The notes: generated by a model from the sequence alone, not told the origin. 64,000 bases of DNA from Winogradskyella sediminis (GCF_003387355.1 NZ_QUNH01000002.1:413606-477605); one strand, 5' to 3'; positions 19,201 through 28,563 are shown, counted from the stretch's first letter. Made by a program: numbers and translations.

Positions 19201-21914
19201 TCATTTCCCGCATTAGGGCCTTGTAATATGGATACTACAACGGTAGCAGAATCATCCGGACATAGTGTAGTACTATTTGAAACGGTGTAAGTATAAGTTC
19301 CAGCTGAATCTTGGGTTGGATCGAATATTCCAGTGCCACTAGCTAGTGTTGGAGACCATATACCTCCAAGATCTGGTGTCCCTCCTAAGCTATTAAATAA
19401 ATCTATAGGTGTATTATCTAAACTGCAATATTCAACACTACCATTTAAGCCAGCACTATTGGCGTCAATAGTGGTTACCGAAACTGTTGCCGAAACATCA
19501 CCACATAATGAACTTATGGTATATGTATATACACCATCGGGATCTATATTGGGATTAAAAATCCCTGAACCACTAGTAAGAGTTGGCGACCATGTTCCTC
19601 CAAGTTGAGGTGTGCCATTTAAACTTTCAAATAAATCGGTTGTATTAGAAAGGCTACATAAAAGTAATGTACCATTGCTTCCAGCATCTGGTGACGGCTC
19701 TACTGTTACGACAACAATTGCGGAATCATCTGAACACGGTTCTACTCCTGAAGTTGTATAGGTATAAGTACCTTCAGAGTCGATACTAGGATTAAATACT
19801 CCTGTTCCACTGGCAAGTGCTGGTGACCATGTGCCTCCAAGTTGAGGTGTACCACCAAGACTATCAAAAAGATCAATAGTTCCATCTGCAGTACAAACGG
19901 TGACAGACCCATCAATTCCTGCATCCATGAAAGGAGTCACGTTTATAGAAACGGTAGCAGAGGCATCGTTACAAGGGGTTGATCCTACTACAGTATAAGT
20001 ATAGGTATCACTGGTATCAACTAAAGGGTTGTAAATACTAGTTCCACTAGCAAGTGTAGGTGACCAAGTTCCTCCAGCTTCGGGTGTTCCTCCTAAATAA
20101 TTAAATAAGTCAAAGGTTCCATTATTACTACAGATATCAATAGTAGCATCCACACCAGCATTTGGTTCTGGTATAAAGGAAACCGTGATATTTGCTGAGG
20201 CATCAGGACAAGGAGATATACCAGCAACGGTGTATGTATAGGTACCTGGTAAATCCACTGTAGGGTCAAAAACACCTGTGCCACTATTAAGTGCAGGCAG
20301 CCATGTTCCACCGGACTCAGGAGAGCCTCCTAGATTTTCAAATAAATCGACAGTGGCTAAATCATTACTACAAATTTCCAACATAGCATCTTCACCAGCA
20401 CTTGGTATAGGATTTACAATGACAGTAACTGAGGCGGATGTATCAGGACAAGAGCCGTTTCCTGTAAATTCATAGTTGTAAACACCAGGACTATCCACTG
20501 TAGGGTCAAATACTCCGGTACCACTATTAAGAGCAGGAGACCATGTTCCACCAATATCAGGAGTACCTTCTAAACTGTTGAATAAATCAATGGAGCCGCT
20601 TGTATTACAAATGCCGATACTTCCATTTTCTCCAGCATCTTTATATGGAGTTGTTGTAACATTTACAGTTGCAGAAGCACTACTGCAAGGCGATATACCA
20701 CCAACGGTATATGTATATAAACCATCGGCATCTACTGAAGGGTCAAATTCTCCTGTACCACTAGCAAGTGCAGGACTCCAAGTACCACCAACATCTGGAC
20801 TACCACCTAGACTTAAAAATAAATCGGTAGTTTCATTAGTACTACATATGTCTAAAATTCCATCTGTACCAGCATTAGGTTCAGGGACGACAGTAATCGT
20901 AACTGTTGCAGAATCATCTGGGCAACTATTATTGGATCGGACTGTGTAAGTATAAACACCTTCAGAATCAACGGCTGGGTCAAAAATACCCGTTCCGCTA
21001 CTTAGAGCCGGAGACCACGTACCGCCAGAATCAGGATTGCCTCCAAGTTCAGCAAATAAATCGATGGTAGAGTTGATACTGCTACATAAACCTAATACAG
21101 CATCTTCACCAGCATTAGGAGCTTCATCTAAAATAGCTAAAACCGCTAACCGTCCGACACTTTCGCAAGGAGGGTCTAAAGTTGTTGCATAATAAGTTTG
21201 TCCATCTATTAATGGAGTAGAAGGCGGTAATTCTAAAGCTGAAAATAACGAGATATACCAATTATTGGTGCCACTTGCTACTAAATCCCCTACTGTTGGG
21301 GTAAATTCGGGAGTGACACAAAAATTTTGAATCATATCACCAGTAGGAACAGGCGTAGCACCTACAAGTACCAACACTGATAATCTTGATGTTCTACAAC
21401 TGCCATCTAAACTAGCTTGATCGGCATAATATATGGTGTTATCCATTAATAGATCTGTATCGTTTAGAGGCGTACCTCCAGAAGGGGATAAATACCATTG
21501 TACATCATTTCCGATAGCAACCAAACTACTTACTGTGGCAAGAGAAGGATCGTCTAAACAAACTCCCTGAAAGTTATCGCCAACAGGTGGTCCATAAATA
21601 GTAACATCGACTCTGGCTCTTGTACCACAAGAACCTGAGCTATCATCGGCATAGTAATCTTCACCATTTATTAGACTGTCAGAATTTGAAAGTGGAGTCG
21701 TTGAGGCAGCAGAGTCATACCAAACCACGCCACCTCCATTATCAGTAGCTTGTAAATCTCCAACAAGGACAGATTGCATATCGCAAAATGATTGTGTGCT
21801 ATTAGTAACGGTAGGACATTGTGCATTAACAGTAGTAAATCCAAATAAAATTGAGATAAGTAGAACTGCTAATCGTATTGGATATCTTTTAAAACTATAC
21901 TGTTTGGCTTTCAT
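16239..21914 (-). CDS. Giant T9SS type B repeat adhesin-like protein
   Basis: 1891 residues. Signal peptide about 1-31 (ends TVNAQ). Residues ~32-260 hold three Ig-like units with paired Cys, each with a LVGDL-like strand, VWYDS-type strand and YYA strand. Residues ~265-1605 consist of 17 tandem ~79-residue repeats: an NAGxDG opening, a single LC Cys, DLFDSLGGTP, GGTWSPALxSGTG, FDPxxD and YTYTVS, mostly with a second Cys. Repeats 7-16 alternate between two subtypes (see findings). After another Ig-like region, residues ~1805-1891 are the gliding-associated type B sorting domain (GFSPNGD to VYLNR). It is expected to be exported by the T9SS and displayed on the surface, probably for adhesion or gliding. 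It heads an operon with its PorP/SprF and OmpA/PD40 partners, with a promoter 112 bp upstream. Confidence 0.94.
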   Translation of the reverse strand: MKAKQYSFKRYPIRLAVLLISILFGFTTVNAQCPTVTNSTQSFCDMQSVLVGDLQATDNGGGVVWYDSAASTTPLSNSDSLINGEDYYADDSSGSCGTRARVDVTIYGPPVGDNFQGVCLDDPSLATVSSLVAIGNDVQWYLSPSGGTPLNDTDLLMDNTIYYADQASLDGSCRTSRLSVLVLVGATPVPTGDMIQNFCVTPEFTPTVGDLVASGTNNWYISLFSALELPPSTPLIDGQTYYATTLDPPCESVGRLAVLAILDEAPNAGEDAVLGLCSSINSTIDLFAELGGNPDSGGTWSPALSSGTGIFDPAVDSEGVYTYTVRSNNSCPDDSATVTITVVPEPNAGTDGILDICSTNETTDLFLSLGGSPDVGGTWSPALASGTGEFDPSVDADGLYTYTVGGISPCSSASATVNVTTTPYKDAGENGSIGICNTSGSIDLFNSLEGTPDIGGTWSPALNSGTGVFDPTVDSPGVYNYEFTGNGSCPDTSASVTVIVNPIPSAGEDAMLEICSNDLATVDLFENLGGSPESGGTWLPALNSGTGVFDPTVDLPGTYTYTVAGISPCPDASANITVSFIPEPNAGVDATIDICSNNGTFDLFNYLGGTPEAGGTWSPTLASGTSIYNPLVDTSDTYTYTVVGSTPCNDASATVSINVTPFMDAGIDGSVTVCTADGTIDLFDSLGGTPQLGGTWSPALASGTGVFNPSIDSEGTYTYTTSGVEPCSDDSAIVVVTVEPSPDAGSNGTLLLCSLSNTTDLFESLNGTPQLGGTWSPTLTSGSGIFNPNIDPDGVYTYTISSLCGDVSATVSVTTIDANSAGLNGSVEYCSLDNTPIDLFNSLGGTPDLGGIWSPTLASGTGIFDPTQDSAGTYTYTVSNSTTLCPDDSATVVVSILQGPNAGNDGTLNLCNSTNTVNLFDSLTGTPDAGGTWSPTLVSGTGIFDPNTDPEGLYTYTVTNSCGSSSASIDVSLSGTNNAGENGSINLCDTDGTVDLFESLGGTPDIGGTWSPTLASGTGVFDPSTDVAGSYTYTVSSAISACPDDTATVEVAVLQGPNAGNDGTLNLCDSTNSVDLFDGLAGTPEIGGTWSPALTSGSGIFDPNTDPEGLYTYTITSSCGSSSATVDVSLSNTNNAGTDSSINLCSTDIAVDLFDSLGGSPDIGGTWSPTLASGSGLFDPNIDAAGSYTYTISSASPDCPDATATVEVTVINGPNAGSDGTLNLCNNINTVDLFDSLAGSPETGGVWSPALTSGTGIFDPNTDPEGNYTYTVSNACGTSSATVDVSFSDTNDAGTDGTITFCSTDTAADLFNSLGGAPDIGGTWSPALTSGTGVFDPSIDAAGSYTYTISSAGAACPDASAIVEVFIIQSPNAGSDGTLELCSNDTGLINLIDSLGGSPDTGGTWSPALASGSSIFDNTLDTAGIYTYTVSNTCGTSTAEVTVSISTANDAGIDGSIELCSNASSVNLFDSLGGTPQSGGTWSPELTSGTGIFDPTVDMEGVYTYTVSDDTSSCPEATAAVTVTVSEEPNAGSDGILNLCIDQTNSIDLFDSLEGAPDTGGTWTPALTSGTGVFDPTLDIAGSYTYTVTSIECNITSSASVTVSIIDLPDLTGLTMSIENNLICLGLGDFTIDITDANQLPDGDYSIVYTLSEANNSVNTIAISIVDGNATFVIPQTLLPNPGLTLVTLSQLFVLGQNCSAITTAVEPAKILVEELSTPELIVDGHEFCSEDNPTISDLSNNIIDEGMVIWYDSPIDGTAYSETDALQEGILYYGALVSEYGCESTTRLEVSINFISCVGELLIPDGFSPNGDLINPVFDIINLDILYPNFKLSIFNRYGNIIYEGDINSPKWDGTSKNSNTVLPAGVYFYIIEFNDDQREPQQGRVYLNR
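17320..19690. repeat. Dimeric higher-order tandem repeat inside the adhesin gene
   Basis: Five consecutive two-repeat units of about 474 bp. In each, one repeat type ends with CGxSSAxVDVS and no CPD motif, while the next has CPDxTATVEV. Boundaries are approximate. The units are close enough at DNA level to be prone to slippage or recombination. Confidence 0.75.
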
Positions 21915-22025
21915 TAAAAAAATTTAATATAATTGCTTTTGTTGAAATCAATGCCACGTGTTTAAGAACAGCAAGTTCGTAATATAACTATTGACTTGCA
22001 AAAAAAATGAGAGATAGAGGGAAAA

Positions 22026-22056
22026 CAAATATATGTAAATAGCCTATACATAGCAA
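22026..22056 (-). promoter_or_regulatory. Promoter of the adhesin/SprF/OmpA operon
   Basis: On the minus strand TTG (22056-22054), 20-nt spacer, then TATATTTG (22033-22026), a full match to the Bacteroidota consensus, 112 bp before the adhesin ATG. The rest of the 351-bp gap (21915-22265) is AT-rich with no supported gene. Confidence 0.75.
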
Positions 22057-22265
22057 AATAAAAACCGACACTTTTACAGTTTTTTTAATGGCAATAAATG
22101 TTTAATAAATTTTGATGTTTAATAATGTTTTATTTTGATGATAAATCCTTGTAATTATTTGTTTTATAGCGATACTAAAAACGTTTTGCATATAATAATT
22201 CTAGAAAATAAATGACAATTATTTATGGTTTTAAGCGTTTCCTTTTAAGTATATTCTAAAATAGT

Positions 22266-24443
22266 TTATTCTTTTAGCTCAATCATTCCCTTATTAGAAT
22301 TGTATTGCATTAGGTACATACCAGTATTTAGATAGGTTTTATCGTTAGTTTTTTGATAGTCAAACTTTAAATGTGGCTGTTCTGACAGAATGGTATTTAT
22401 TGTATCCTCAAATGAAGTGTTTTGAGAGATTCGTAGTAAAGTATCAAAGGTTACATCGAAGCCTAAAGTAGCATACCTAGTTGGTTTTATACCGTATAAT
22501 TCTTCGTATTGGTTTTCAAATTTAAGAATGTCATTCTGATTCTGAGGGTCTGTCATCGAAGGATAAATAAGTTGCAGAATTCTGAATCTCATATTAGAAA
22601 CCTCAGTTTGCTTTGGTAACAACGATGATTCTAGCATCACTAACTGAATTTTGTGATCTGATAGTTTACCCATTAAAGCGGTTGTTGTGTTTAAAAGAAC
22701 GATGGTTTTTTTACTATCAAATACAATAAAATTATGTTTGGTTTTATCTAGAACTTCGTTTAAATCATCTGACTTAAAGAAACCAGCGTTATCAACTTGT
22801 AAAAATGTTGCTTCAGGTAGAATATTTAAAATTAAATCCTTATTTCGAGCTTCATCGAGGTCACTAATAACGACAACATTACCATTTTGTTTTGCTAAAT
22901 AATTTAAAGTTTTAGTTTTTTGAATGGTCTCTGGTGTGATGGATCTGTAAATATTGATGCTATCGTTAGATCTAATGTCAGATTCTATATCTACTATAGA
23001 AATAGGTGTATTTGATTGAATTTGAGGAAATGTTGAACTCGATTCGGAAAAAGGCACTAGGATTGCATTTTTATTGTGTGGACTTTCAATGGCTATTTTT
23101 GATTTAGCAATATTTTTTTTAATTAGCGTAACATCAAAGTTAAGATGTAATGCTTTTGCTGAATCAATAGCTATTTGAGCTCCTTGGAAAAAATCTATAT
23201 ACTTCTGAAAATCAGAGTTTATGCTAATCATTTTCTGTCTTTCTTCTGGAGAAATTAATTCTTCACTAGAAAATGGTGTATAGAAATATATGCCGCTAGA
23301 ATTTTCTATGGCTAAATTGGCAAATAAAGCGTCATTTCTATGAGAACTAGTTGGGATGGTTGACTCTACCGTGTTAGAATCGACAACGTCTTGTGTTTTA
23401 GTACTATCTGTTGTTTCAACTTCAGGTTTCGGTATTGTGTTTATTGTGGTGCCCGACACACCAACAGGCATTTTAATAATGTCACCCGCATTTACAGACG
23501 TTAGAAGTTTTGGGTTTAGCGTCGTTAATTCGTCAATCGTCATGCCCGCTTTTTTTGCTAGGCCAAACAATGTTTCCTTTGGTTCTATAACGTAATTCTT
23601 GTATTTAGTAACGGTATTTGTGGAATCTATGGTGCTTGTTGAGTCCAAGTCGTTATTAGTCGCTTGGTGGATATCTACAATATCCTCAGTTTGATTAGAA
23701 CCGGTAGAATCTATATTAAGCCTGTGGCCTGCCATTAGCATTGTTACAATATGTGGATTTTTTTCTTCAAGTTCAGCTATCGTCATATTAAAACGTTTAG
23801 CCAATTGAAATTTTGTATCACCACGCTGTACAATGTATGCGCCTTCTACTGTAATTTCTGAAGCTTTGTCCGGAATCACTAAAGATTGTCCGATTTGCAA
23901 AAATTCGAATAACCTATTAGCATTTGCGGCTTCAAGCTGGTCAAGGCTAATACCATATTGTCTCGATATTCCCCAAAGCGTTTCACCTTTAACAACAATA
24001 TGCTGACCTTTCGTTGCTTTAGGTTGAGCAACTTCAGAACTGATATCTAAATTTATAGTATGGCCTTCTTGTAGCATACTAACGATATGAGGGTTCTGTT
24101 CTTCTAAAAGATTAATACTCACTCCAAAACGACGCGATAATCCAAATTTTGTTTCGCCTCGTCTTACAATGTAGTTTCTTACAATAGTATCGTTAATTAC
24201 CGCATTAGTAGGTGTGGTGGTTGTATTATCTGTTTTGGGGATACGTAGGGTACGGCCAGCGTAAATAACGTCTTCCGAACCAGGATTGAGATTAAAGATT
24301 GCATTAACACTAACTCCATAACGTCGAGATATCATATAAACGCTTTCCCCTTTTTTAATGGTATGGTCAATGTAGTTTTGCTGAGCTAAACTAAATTTAG
24401 ATCCGAATAATAAAAGTAATATAAGCGTAAAATATTTCCCCAT
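22266..24443 (-). CDS. LysM-repeat protein with periplasmic ligand-binding-like domain
   Basis: 725 residues with a signal peptide (about 1-20, ending SLAQ). Five LysM domains follow at about 26-70, 88-131, 146-191, 200-244 and 281-327, each with a KKGESVYMISRRYG-like helix and an AGRTLRIP-like closing strand; these bind peptidoglycan. After a Ser/Thr linker, residues ~370-720 resemble the type I periplasmic binding fold used by amino-acid ABC transporter binding proteins, with VVVISDLDEARNK and ATLGFDVTFDTLLR segments. No transporter genes are adjacent, so it may be a wall-bound sensor or structural protein rather than a transport component. It is divergent from der. I found no exact TAnnTTTG element in the gap for this strand. 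Confidence 0.9.
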   Translation of the reverse strand: MGKYFTLILLLLFGSKFSLAQQNYIDHTIKKGESVYMISRRYGVSVNAIFNLNPGSEDVIYAGRTLRIPKTDNTTTTPTNAVINDTIVRNYIVRRGETKFGLSRRFGVSINLLEEQNPHIVSMLQEGHTINLDISSEVAQPKATKGQHIVVKGETLWGISRQYGISLDQLEAANANRLFEFLQIGQSLVIPDKASEITVEGAYIVQRGDTKFQLAKRFNMTIAELEEKNPHIVTMLMAGHRLNIDSTGSNQTEDIVDIHQATNNDLDSTSTIDSTNTVTKYKNYVIEPKETLFGLAKKAGMTIDELTTLNPKLLTSVNAGDIIKMPVGVSGTTINTIPKPEVETTDSTKTQDVVDSNTVESTIPTSSHRNDALFANLAIENSSGIYFYTPFSSEELISPEERQKMISINSDFQKYIDFFQGAQIAIDSAKALHLNFDVTLIKKNIAKSKIAIESPHNKNAILVPFSESSSTFPQIQSNTPISIVDIESDIRSNDSINIYRSITPETIQKTKTLNYLAKQNGNVVVISDLDEARNKDLILNILPEATFLQVDNAGFFKSDDLNEVLDKTKHNFIVFDSKKTIVLLNTTTALMGKLSDHKIQLVMLESSLLPKQTEVSNMRFRILQLIYPSMTDPQNQNDILKFENQYEELYGIKPTRYATLGFDVTFDTLLRISQNTSFEDTINTILSEQPHLKFDYQKTNDKTYLNTGMYLMQYNSNKGMIELKE

Positions 24444-24706
24444 TCTTTGTAGAAATTTAATTGTAAAGTCTTGTGTTTTATATGTTTTGCGTGTTTTATT
24501 TGTGTTTTTTTGTAAACTAAAAAAGCCTATAAGAAAGGGGCTATTCTTGAAAAAGAAACCTAATTAACATACTACAAAAATGTAAATAAAATCCTATTTA
24601 ATACACAGGATAAAATTACTAAAAATAAAACCTTTTTACGCTATTTTTTTTCTTGTTATCAACAGGATGTTAACAATGTGGTTGCTCTATTTTATCATAT
24701 TTTTTT

Positions 24707-24714
24707 TAGCTTTG
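24707..24714 (+). promoter_or_regulatory. Upstream -7 element candidate for der
   Basis: TAGCTTTG matches TAnnTTTG, with a TTG 22 nt upstream (24682-24684). It would give a leader of about 85 bases. Confidence 0.4.
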
Positions 24715-24778
24715 GTATGTTTTTGAGTTATGTGATGAAAAGTCTAATAATAGTTCACCATAACACGTAAGTATATAG

Positions 24779-24786
24779 TATCTTTG
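24779..24786 (+). promoter_or_regulatory. Proximal -7 element for der
   Basis: TATCTTTG matches TAnnTTTG, 19 bp before the ATG. The -33 region reads TTC rather than TTG. The short leader resembles the one predicted for era. Confidence 0.5.
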
Positions 24787-24805
24787 TAGCCTTAAATTAA
24801 AAACA

Positions 24806-26110
24806 ATGAGCAATATTGTAGCTGTAGTAGGTCGTCCGAATGTAGGGAAATCGACATTTTTTAATCGTCTAATAAAGAGGCGAGAAGCTATTGTTGATGC
24901 TGTAAGTGGTGTCACAAGAGATCGTCATTACGGTAAAACAGATTGGAATGGAAAGGAGTTTTCTTTAATAGACACTGGCGGATATGTTGTTGGTAGTGAT
25001 GATGTTTTTGAAGCTGAAATAGATAAACAGGTAGAATTAGCCATAGATGAAGCTGATGCCATAATTTTTATGGTCGATGTGGAATCTGGAGTAACTGGTA
25101 TGGATGAAGATGTAGCTCAGTTATTACGCAAAGTCAAAAAACCTGTTTTCTTAGTCGTTAATAAAGTTGATAATAACAAGCGTTTAGAGGATGCTGTTGA
25201 ATTTTATTCCCTTGGTTTGGGTGATTATTATGCCATTGCAAGTATTAATGGAAGTGGTACTGGTGATTTATTAGATGCTGTTGTAGAGGCTTTACCAGAA
25301 AAGGAAGAGATTGAAGGAGACGAGTTACCAAGATTTGCAGTGGTTGGAAGACCTAACGCAGGAAAATCGTCATTTATTAATGCACTTATTGGTGAGGATC
25401 GTTATATCGTTACAGATATTGCTGGTACAACAAGAGATTCTATAGACACTAAATATAATCGTTTTGGATTTGAATTTAACCTAGTTGATACTGCAGGTAT
25501 ACGACGTAAAACGAAAGTTAAAGATGATTTAGAATTTTATTCTGTAATGCGTAGTGTTAGAGCGATAGAGCACTGTGACGTATGTCTTTTAGTGTTAGAT
25601 GCTACACGTGGCTTTGATGGACAAGTCCAAAATATATTTTGGTTAGCCGAACGCAATAGAAAAGGTATTGTGATTCTTGTTAATAAATGGGATTTAGTTG
25701 ATAAAGACACCAAAACAGCTAAGGAGTTTGAGCAACACATTAGAAAACAAATTGCTCCTTTTACAGATGTGCCAATCGTTTTTATATCTGTGCTTAATAA
25801 GCAACGTATTTTTAAAGCTATTGAAACCGCTGTTGAGGTTTATAAAAACAGAACAAAACGAATTAAAACGAGCGTTCTTAATGAGGCCTTGCTGCCAATT
25901 ATAGAGCATCAGCCACCTCCAGCAAATAAAGGTAAGTTTGTAAAAATTAAATACATTATGCAGTTGCCAACACCACAACCGCAATTCGCATTTTTCTGTA
26001 ATTTACCACAATATGTTAAAGATCCGTATAGACGATTTTTGGAAAATAAATTAAGAGAACAATTTGATTTTAATGGTGTGCCAATAAGCGTGTATATGAG
26101 AAAAAAATAG
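24806..26110 (+). CDS. der: Ribosome biogenesis GTPase Der (EngA)
   Basis: Tandem-domain GTPase needed for 50S subunit assembly. 434 residues, normal length. First G domain: GRPNVGKST (about 8-16), DTGG, NKVD. Second G domain: GRPNAGKSS (about 180-188), DTAGI, NKWD. A C-terminal KH-like domain (about 350-434) ends [10 protein letters not shown]. The cargo gene downstream begins 14 bp after the stop with no terminator between, so both may share a transcript. Two candidate promoters lie upstream. Confidence 0.98.
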   Translation: MSNIVAVVGRPNVGKSTFFNRLIKRREAIVDAVSGVTRDRHYGKTDWNGKEFSLIDTGGYVVGSDDVFEAEIDKQVELAIDEADAIIFMVDVESGVTGMDEDVAQLLRKVKKPVFLVVNKVDNNKRLEDAVEFYSLGLGDYYAIASINGSGTGDLLDAVVEALPEKEEIEGDELPRFAVVGRPNAGKSSFINALIGEDRYIVTDIAGTTRDSIDTKYNRFGFEFNLVDTAGIRRKTKVKDDLEFYSVMRSVRAIEHCDVCLLVLDATRGFDGQVQNIFWLAERNRKGIVILVNKWDLVDKDTKTAKEFEQHIRKQIAPFTDVPIVFISVLNKQRIFKAIETAVEVYKNRTKRIKTSVLNEALLPIIEHQPPPANKGKFVKIKYIMQLPTPQPQFAFFCNLPQYVKDPYRRFLENKLREQFDFNGVPISVYMRKK

Positions 26111-26124
26111 TAGCTTTAACTTTT

Positions 26125-28563
26125 ATGAAAGTACAAAAGCGCTTTATTCTTATTTTAGGTCTTTGGCTATACGCTGTCTACGGATTTACTCAAAATATGC
26201 CGCCTGAAATAACGGTTTCGGGAGGGCAGATATATTGTCCACAAACACAAATGCCAATTGTAACTTCTGTATCTATTTCAGATCCCGATCCTGGCGATAC
26301 AACTTTACCAGAGATTTATGTGCAAATATCCGAAGGGTATCAATATGGATTTGATACCTTAGAATTAATTGGAGTAAATCCTAATATCACATCATCTTGG
26401 AATGCATCTGAAGGGCTTTTAACACTTTCCGGACCAGCGACATTTGATGAATTTAGTAATGCGGTTGAAAATATTGTGTTTCAAACCACTCAAACATCAT
26501 TCACTCAAGATAAGCAGTTTTCAATCAATTTAGGAGACGCCAATTATTTACCAAGCACAGGGCACTATTATTTTTATGTGTCTAGCCCAGGAATAACATG
26601 GACGGAAGCAAAAGATGCAGCAGCAGCACAAACATTTTATGGTCTTCAAGGCTATTTAGCAACTTTAACCTCAGAAGAAGAATCTCAATTAGCTGGCGAG
26701 CAAAGTGCAGGTACAGGTTGGATTGGTGGTTCAGATCGGCAAAATGAAGGCATCTGGATTTGGGAGACTGGACCAGAAGCAGGACAGGTGTTTTGGCAAG
26801 GTACTTCAAACGGATATGCTCCTAATAATATGTATACCTTTTGGAACGATTATGAGCCTAATAATTTTAATGAAGAACATTATGCACATATTACAGATCC
26901 TTCTGTAGGCGTATTAGGTTCATGGAACGATTTGGGAAATACAGGTGCGTTAAATCCTGATGATCCTTATCACCCACAAGGGTATATTGTAGAATATGGT
27001 GGTATGTCTAATGAACCAGAAATTAGACTGTCTGCAAGTAGCACGCTTATTATGCCTAGAGTTTCAAGTAATGATATCACTGTCTGTGGAACAGGCACAT
27101 TTAATTTATATGCTGATGCTTCAACTCCAGAGGTACGTTGGTTTAACACTTCAACGTCTACAACTCCTATTCACGAAGAATCTATTTACGAGGTGCAAAT
27201 TAATACCACAACAACCTATTGGCTGCAACCTGTTGTGCTTGGTTGTACAACAAATATAGAAAGGTATCCTATAACTGTGACTATTAATGATATTCCTAGT
27301 GTTAATGATATTACCATTTGGCAATGCGAAGATGACATTATGGATGGGCTTTCTAATTTTAATCTTGGTGCTTTTAATGATGTCATTGTAAATGGTGATT
27401 TAACTGATATTGAAGTTCAATTTTATGAATCAATGGATTTTTCAATCCCTATTGATGAAGATAATTACACAAATACTGTCAATAATCAAGTGGTGTATGC
27501 TCAGGTTTTAGACGTCAGCACAAATTGTAGTGCTGTTGCCGAACTTACGCTTTCTGTTAATACTAATATTTCAAATTATGCTTATTTAACAGCCTGTGAT
27601 GATTTGGAGGAGACAGGCTTGGCTAGCTTCGATTTATTAGAAGCAGAAGACCAAATTTTAAATGCCTTGTCACCAGATGTAAATGTTTTGGGCTATTTTG
27701 AAACCTATAGTGACGCATTACTTCAGGAAAATCAATTGAATACCAATTTTACTAACAGCGAGGCCTATAATCAAATTATTTACGCAAGGTTAGAGCAAAA
27801 TGGAAGTTGTTACAGTATTACAGAGGTTGAGTTAAATGTTGAGCCTATTCCTAATTTACGCGAAGATGAAACCTTATATTATTGTTTAAATAGTTTTCCA
27901 GATACTATAACTTTGGAAGGAGGAATCGTAGACGATACTCCTAATAACTTTTATTATCATTGGTCTACAGGTGAAACCACAATGACTATTGAAGTTAATG
28001 CACCAGGTGTATATACTGTTGAAGTTACAAAACCTTTAGGCTGTACTAACATACGAACTATTACAGTATTGCCTTCGGAGACAGCAGCTTTTGAGACTGT
28101 TGAAATTGTAGATATATCTGAAAATAATTCAGTTTCTGTATTGGTGTCTGGCCAAGGAGACTATGTCTTTGCTCTCGATGATGAAAATGGAGCTTATCAA
28201 TCTTCCAATACTTTTGAAAATGTTTCAGCAGGACTTCACTCAGTATATGTAAAGGATTTAAAAGGAGATTGTGGAATAGTGTCCCAAACGATTTCAGTTT
28301 TAGGTTTTCCTAAATTTTTTACGCCCAATGGAGATACTGTTAATGATACTTGGCAGATTAAAGGGTTTTCTTCAGATATAGCAGATACGGTTTATATTGA
28401 GATATTTAATCGTTATGGTAAACTTGTGGCTGTAGTAAATTCTACAAACCACAAATGGGATGGAACGAGTAATGGTAAAGTACTACCAACAGACGATTAT
28501 TGGTTTGTTGCCGAGTTTATAGATGGCCGAACAGTTACAGGTCATTTTACGCTGAAACGCTAA
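26125..28563 (+). CDS. C-type lectin-like T9SS type B cargo protein
   Basis: 812 residues. Signal peptide about 1-22. Residues ~25-140 form a cadherin-like/Ig-like domain. Residues ~145-292 are a C-type lectin-like domain: WTEAKDAAA, GYLATLTSEEE, GWIGGSDRQNEGIWIWETG, FWNDYEPNN and, near its end, WNDLG and GYIVEYGG. The EPNN and WND positions correspond to calcium/sugar contacts in this fold, so carbohydrate binding is plausible. Next are an Ig-like unit and two repeats related to those of the 1984-residue protein (WQCEDD, FNLGAFND). The last ~82 residues are the type B sorting domain (FFTPNGDTVNDTW to FTLKR). It is expected on the cell surface via the T9SS. It is only 14 bp from der, an unusual place for a surface protein. 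Confidence 0.92.
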   Translation: MKVQKRFILILGLWLYAVYGFTQNMPPEITVSGGQIYCPQTQMPIVTSVSISDPDPGDTTLPEIYVQISEGYQYGFDTLELIGVNPNITSSWNASEGLLTLSGPATFDEFSNAVENIVFQTTQTSFTQDKQFSINLGDANYLPSTGHYYFYVSSPGITWTEAKDAAAAQTFYGLQGYLATLTSEEESQLAGEQSAGTGWIGGSDRQNEGIWIWETGPEAGQVFWQGTSNGYAPNNMYTFWNDYEPNNFNEEHYAHITDPSVGVLGSWNDLGNTGALNPDDPYHPQGYIVEYGGMSNEPEIRLSASSTLIMPRVSSNDITVCGTGTFNLYADASTPEVRWFNTSTSTTPIHEESIYEVQINTTTTYWLQPVVLGCTTNIERYPITVTINDIPSVNDITIWQCEDDIMDGLSNFNLGAFNDVIVNGDLTDIEVQFYESMDFSIPIDEDNYTNTVNNQVVYAQVLDVSTNCSAVAELTLSVNTNISNYAYLTACDDLEETGLASFDLLEAEDQILNALSPDVNVLGYFETYSDALLQENQLNTNFTNSEAYNQIIYARLEQNGSCYSITEVELNVEPIPNLREDETLYYCLNSFPDTITLEGGIVDDTPNNFYYHWSTGETTMTIEVNAPGVYTVEVTKPLGCTNIRTITVLPSETAAFETVEIVDISENNSVSVLVSGQGDYVFALDDENGAYQSSNTFENVSAGLHSVYVKDLKGDCGIVSQTISVLGFPKFFTPNGDTVNDTWQIKGFSSDIADTVYIEIFNRYGKLVAVVNSTNHKWDGTSNGKVLPTDDYWFVAEFIDGRTVTGHFTLKR

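Larger units (their letters stand above)
24444..24805. other. Divergent intergenic region upstream of der
   Basis: 362 bp without a supported gene. Near 24525-24560 there is a weak imperfect hairpin region (AGCC/GGCT and AAGAA/TTCTT) on the LysM-gene side. The right half carries two plus-strand -7 elements. A 9-mer one base away from a DnaA box occurs at 24656-24664 but stands alone. Confidence 0.5.

Noticed and set aside
17659..20949. Plus-strand frames opposite the adhesin repeats.
   Set aside because: Same explanation: repeated antisense reading of the GGTWSPAL and FDP segments.
16239..21914. Regular ~237-bp spacing considered as a CRISPR-like or satellite array.
   Set aside because: The repeats are in frame within one long protein with a signal peptide and sorting domain; there are no short direct repeats with unique spacers.
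24656..24664. TTATCAACA, one base from a DnaA box, upstream of der.
   Set aside because: A single box without a cluster, AT-rich unwinding motif or dnaA/dnaN neighbours; not an origin.
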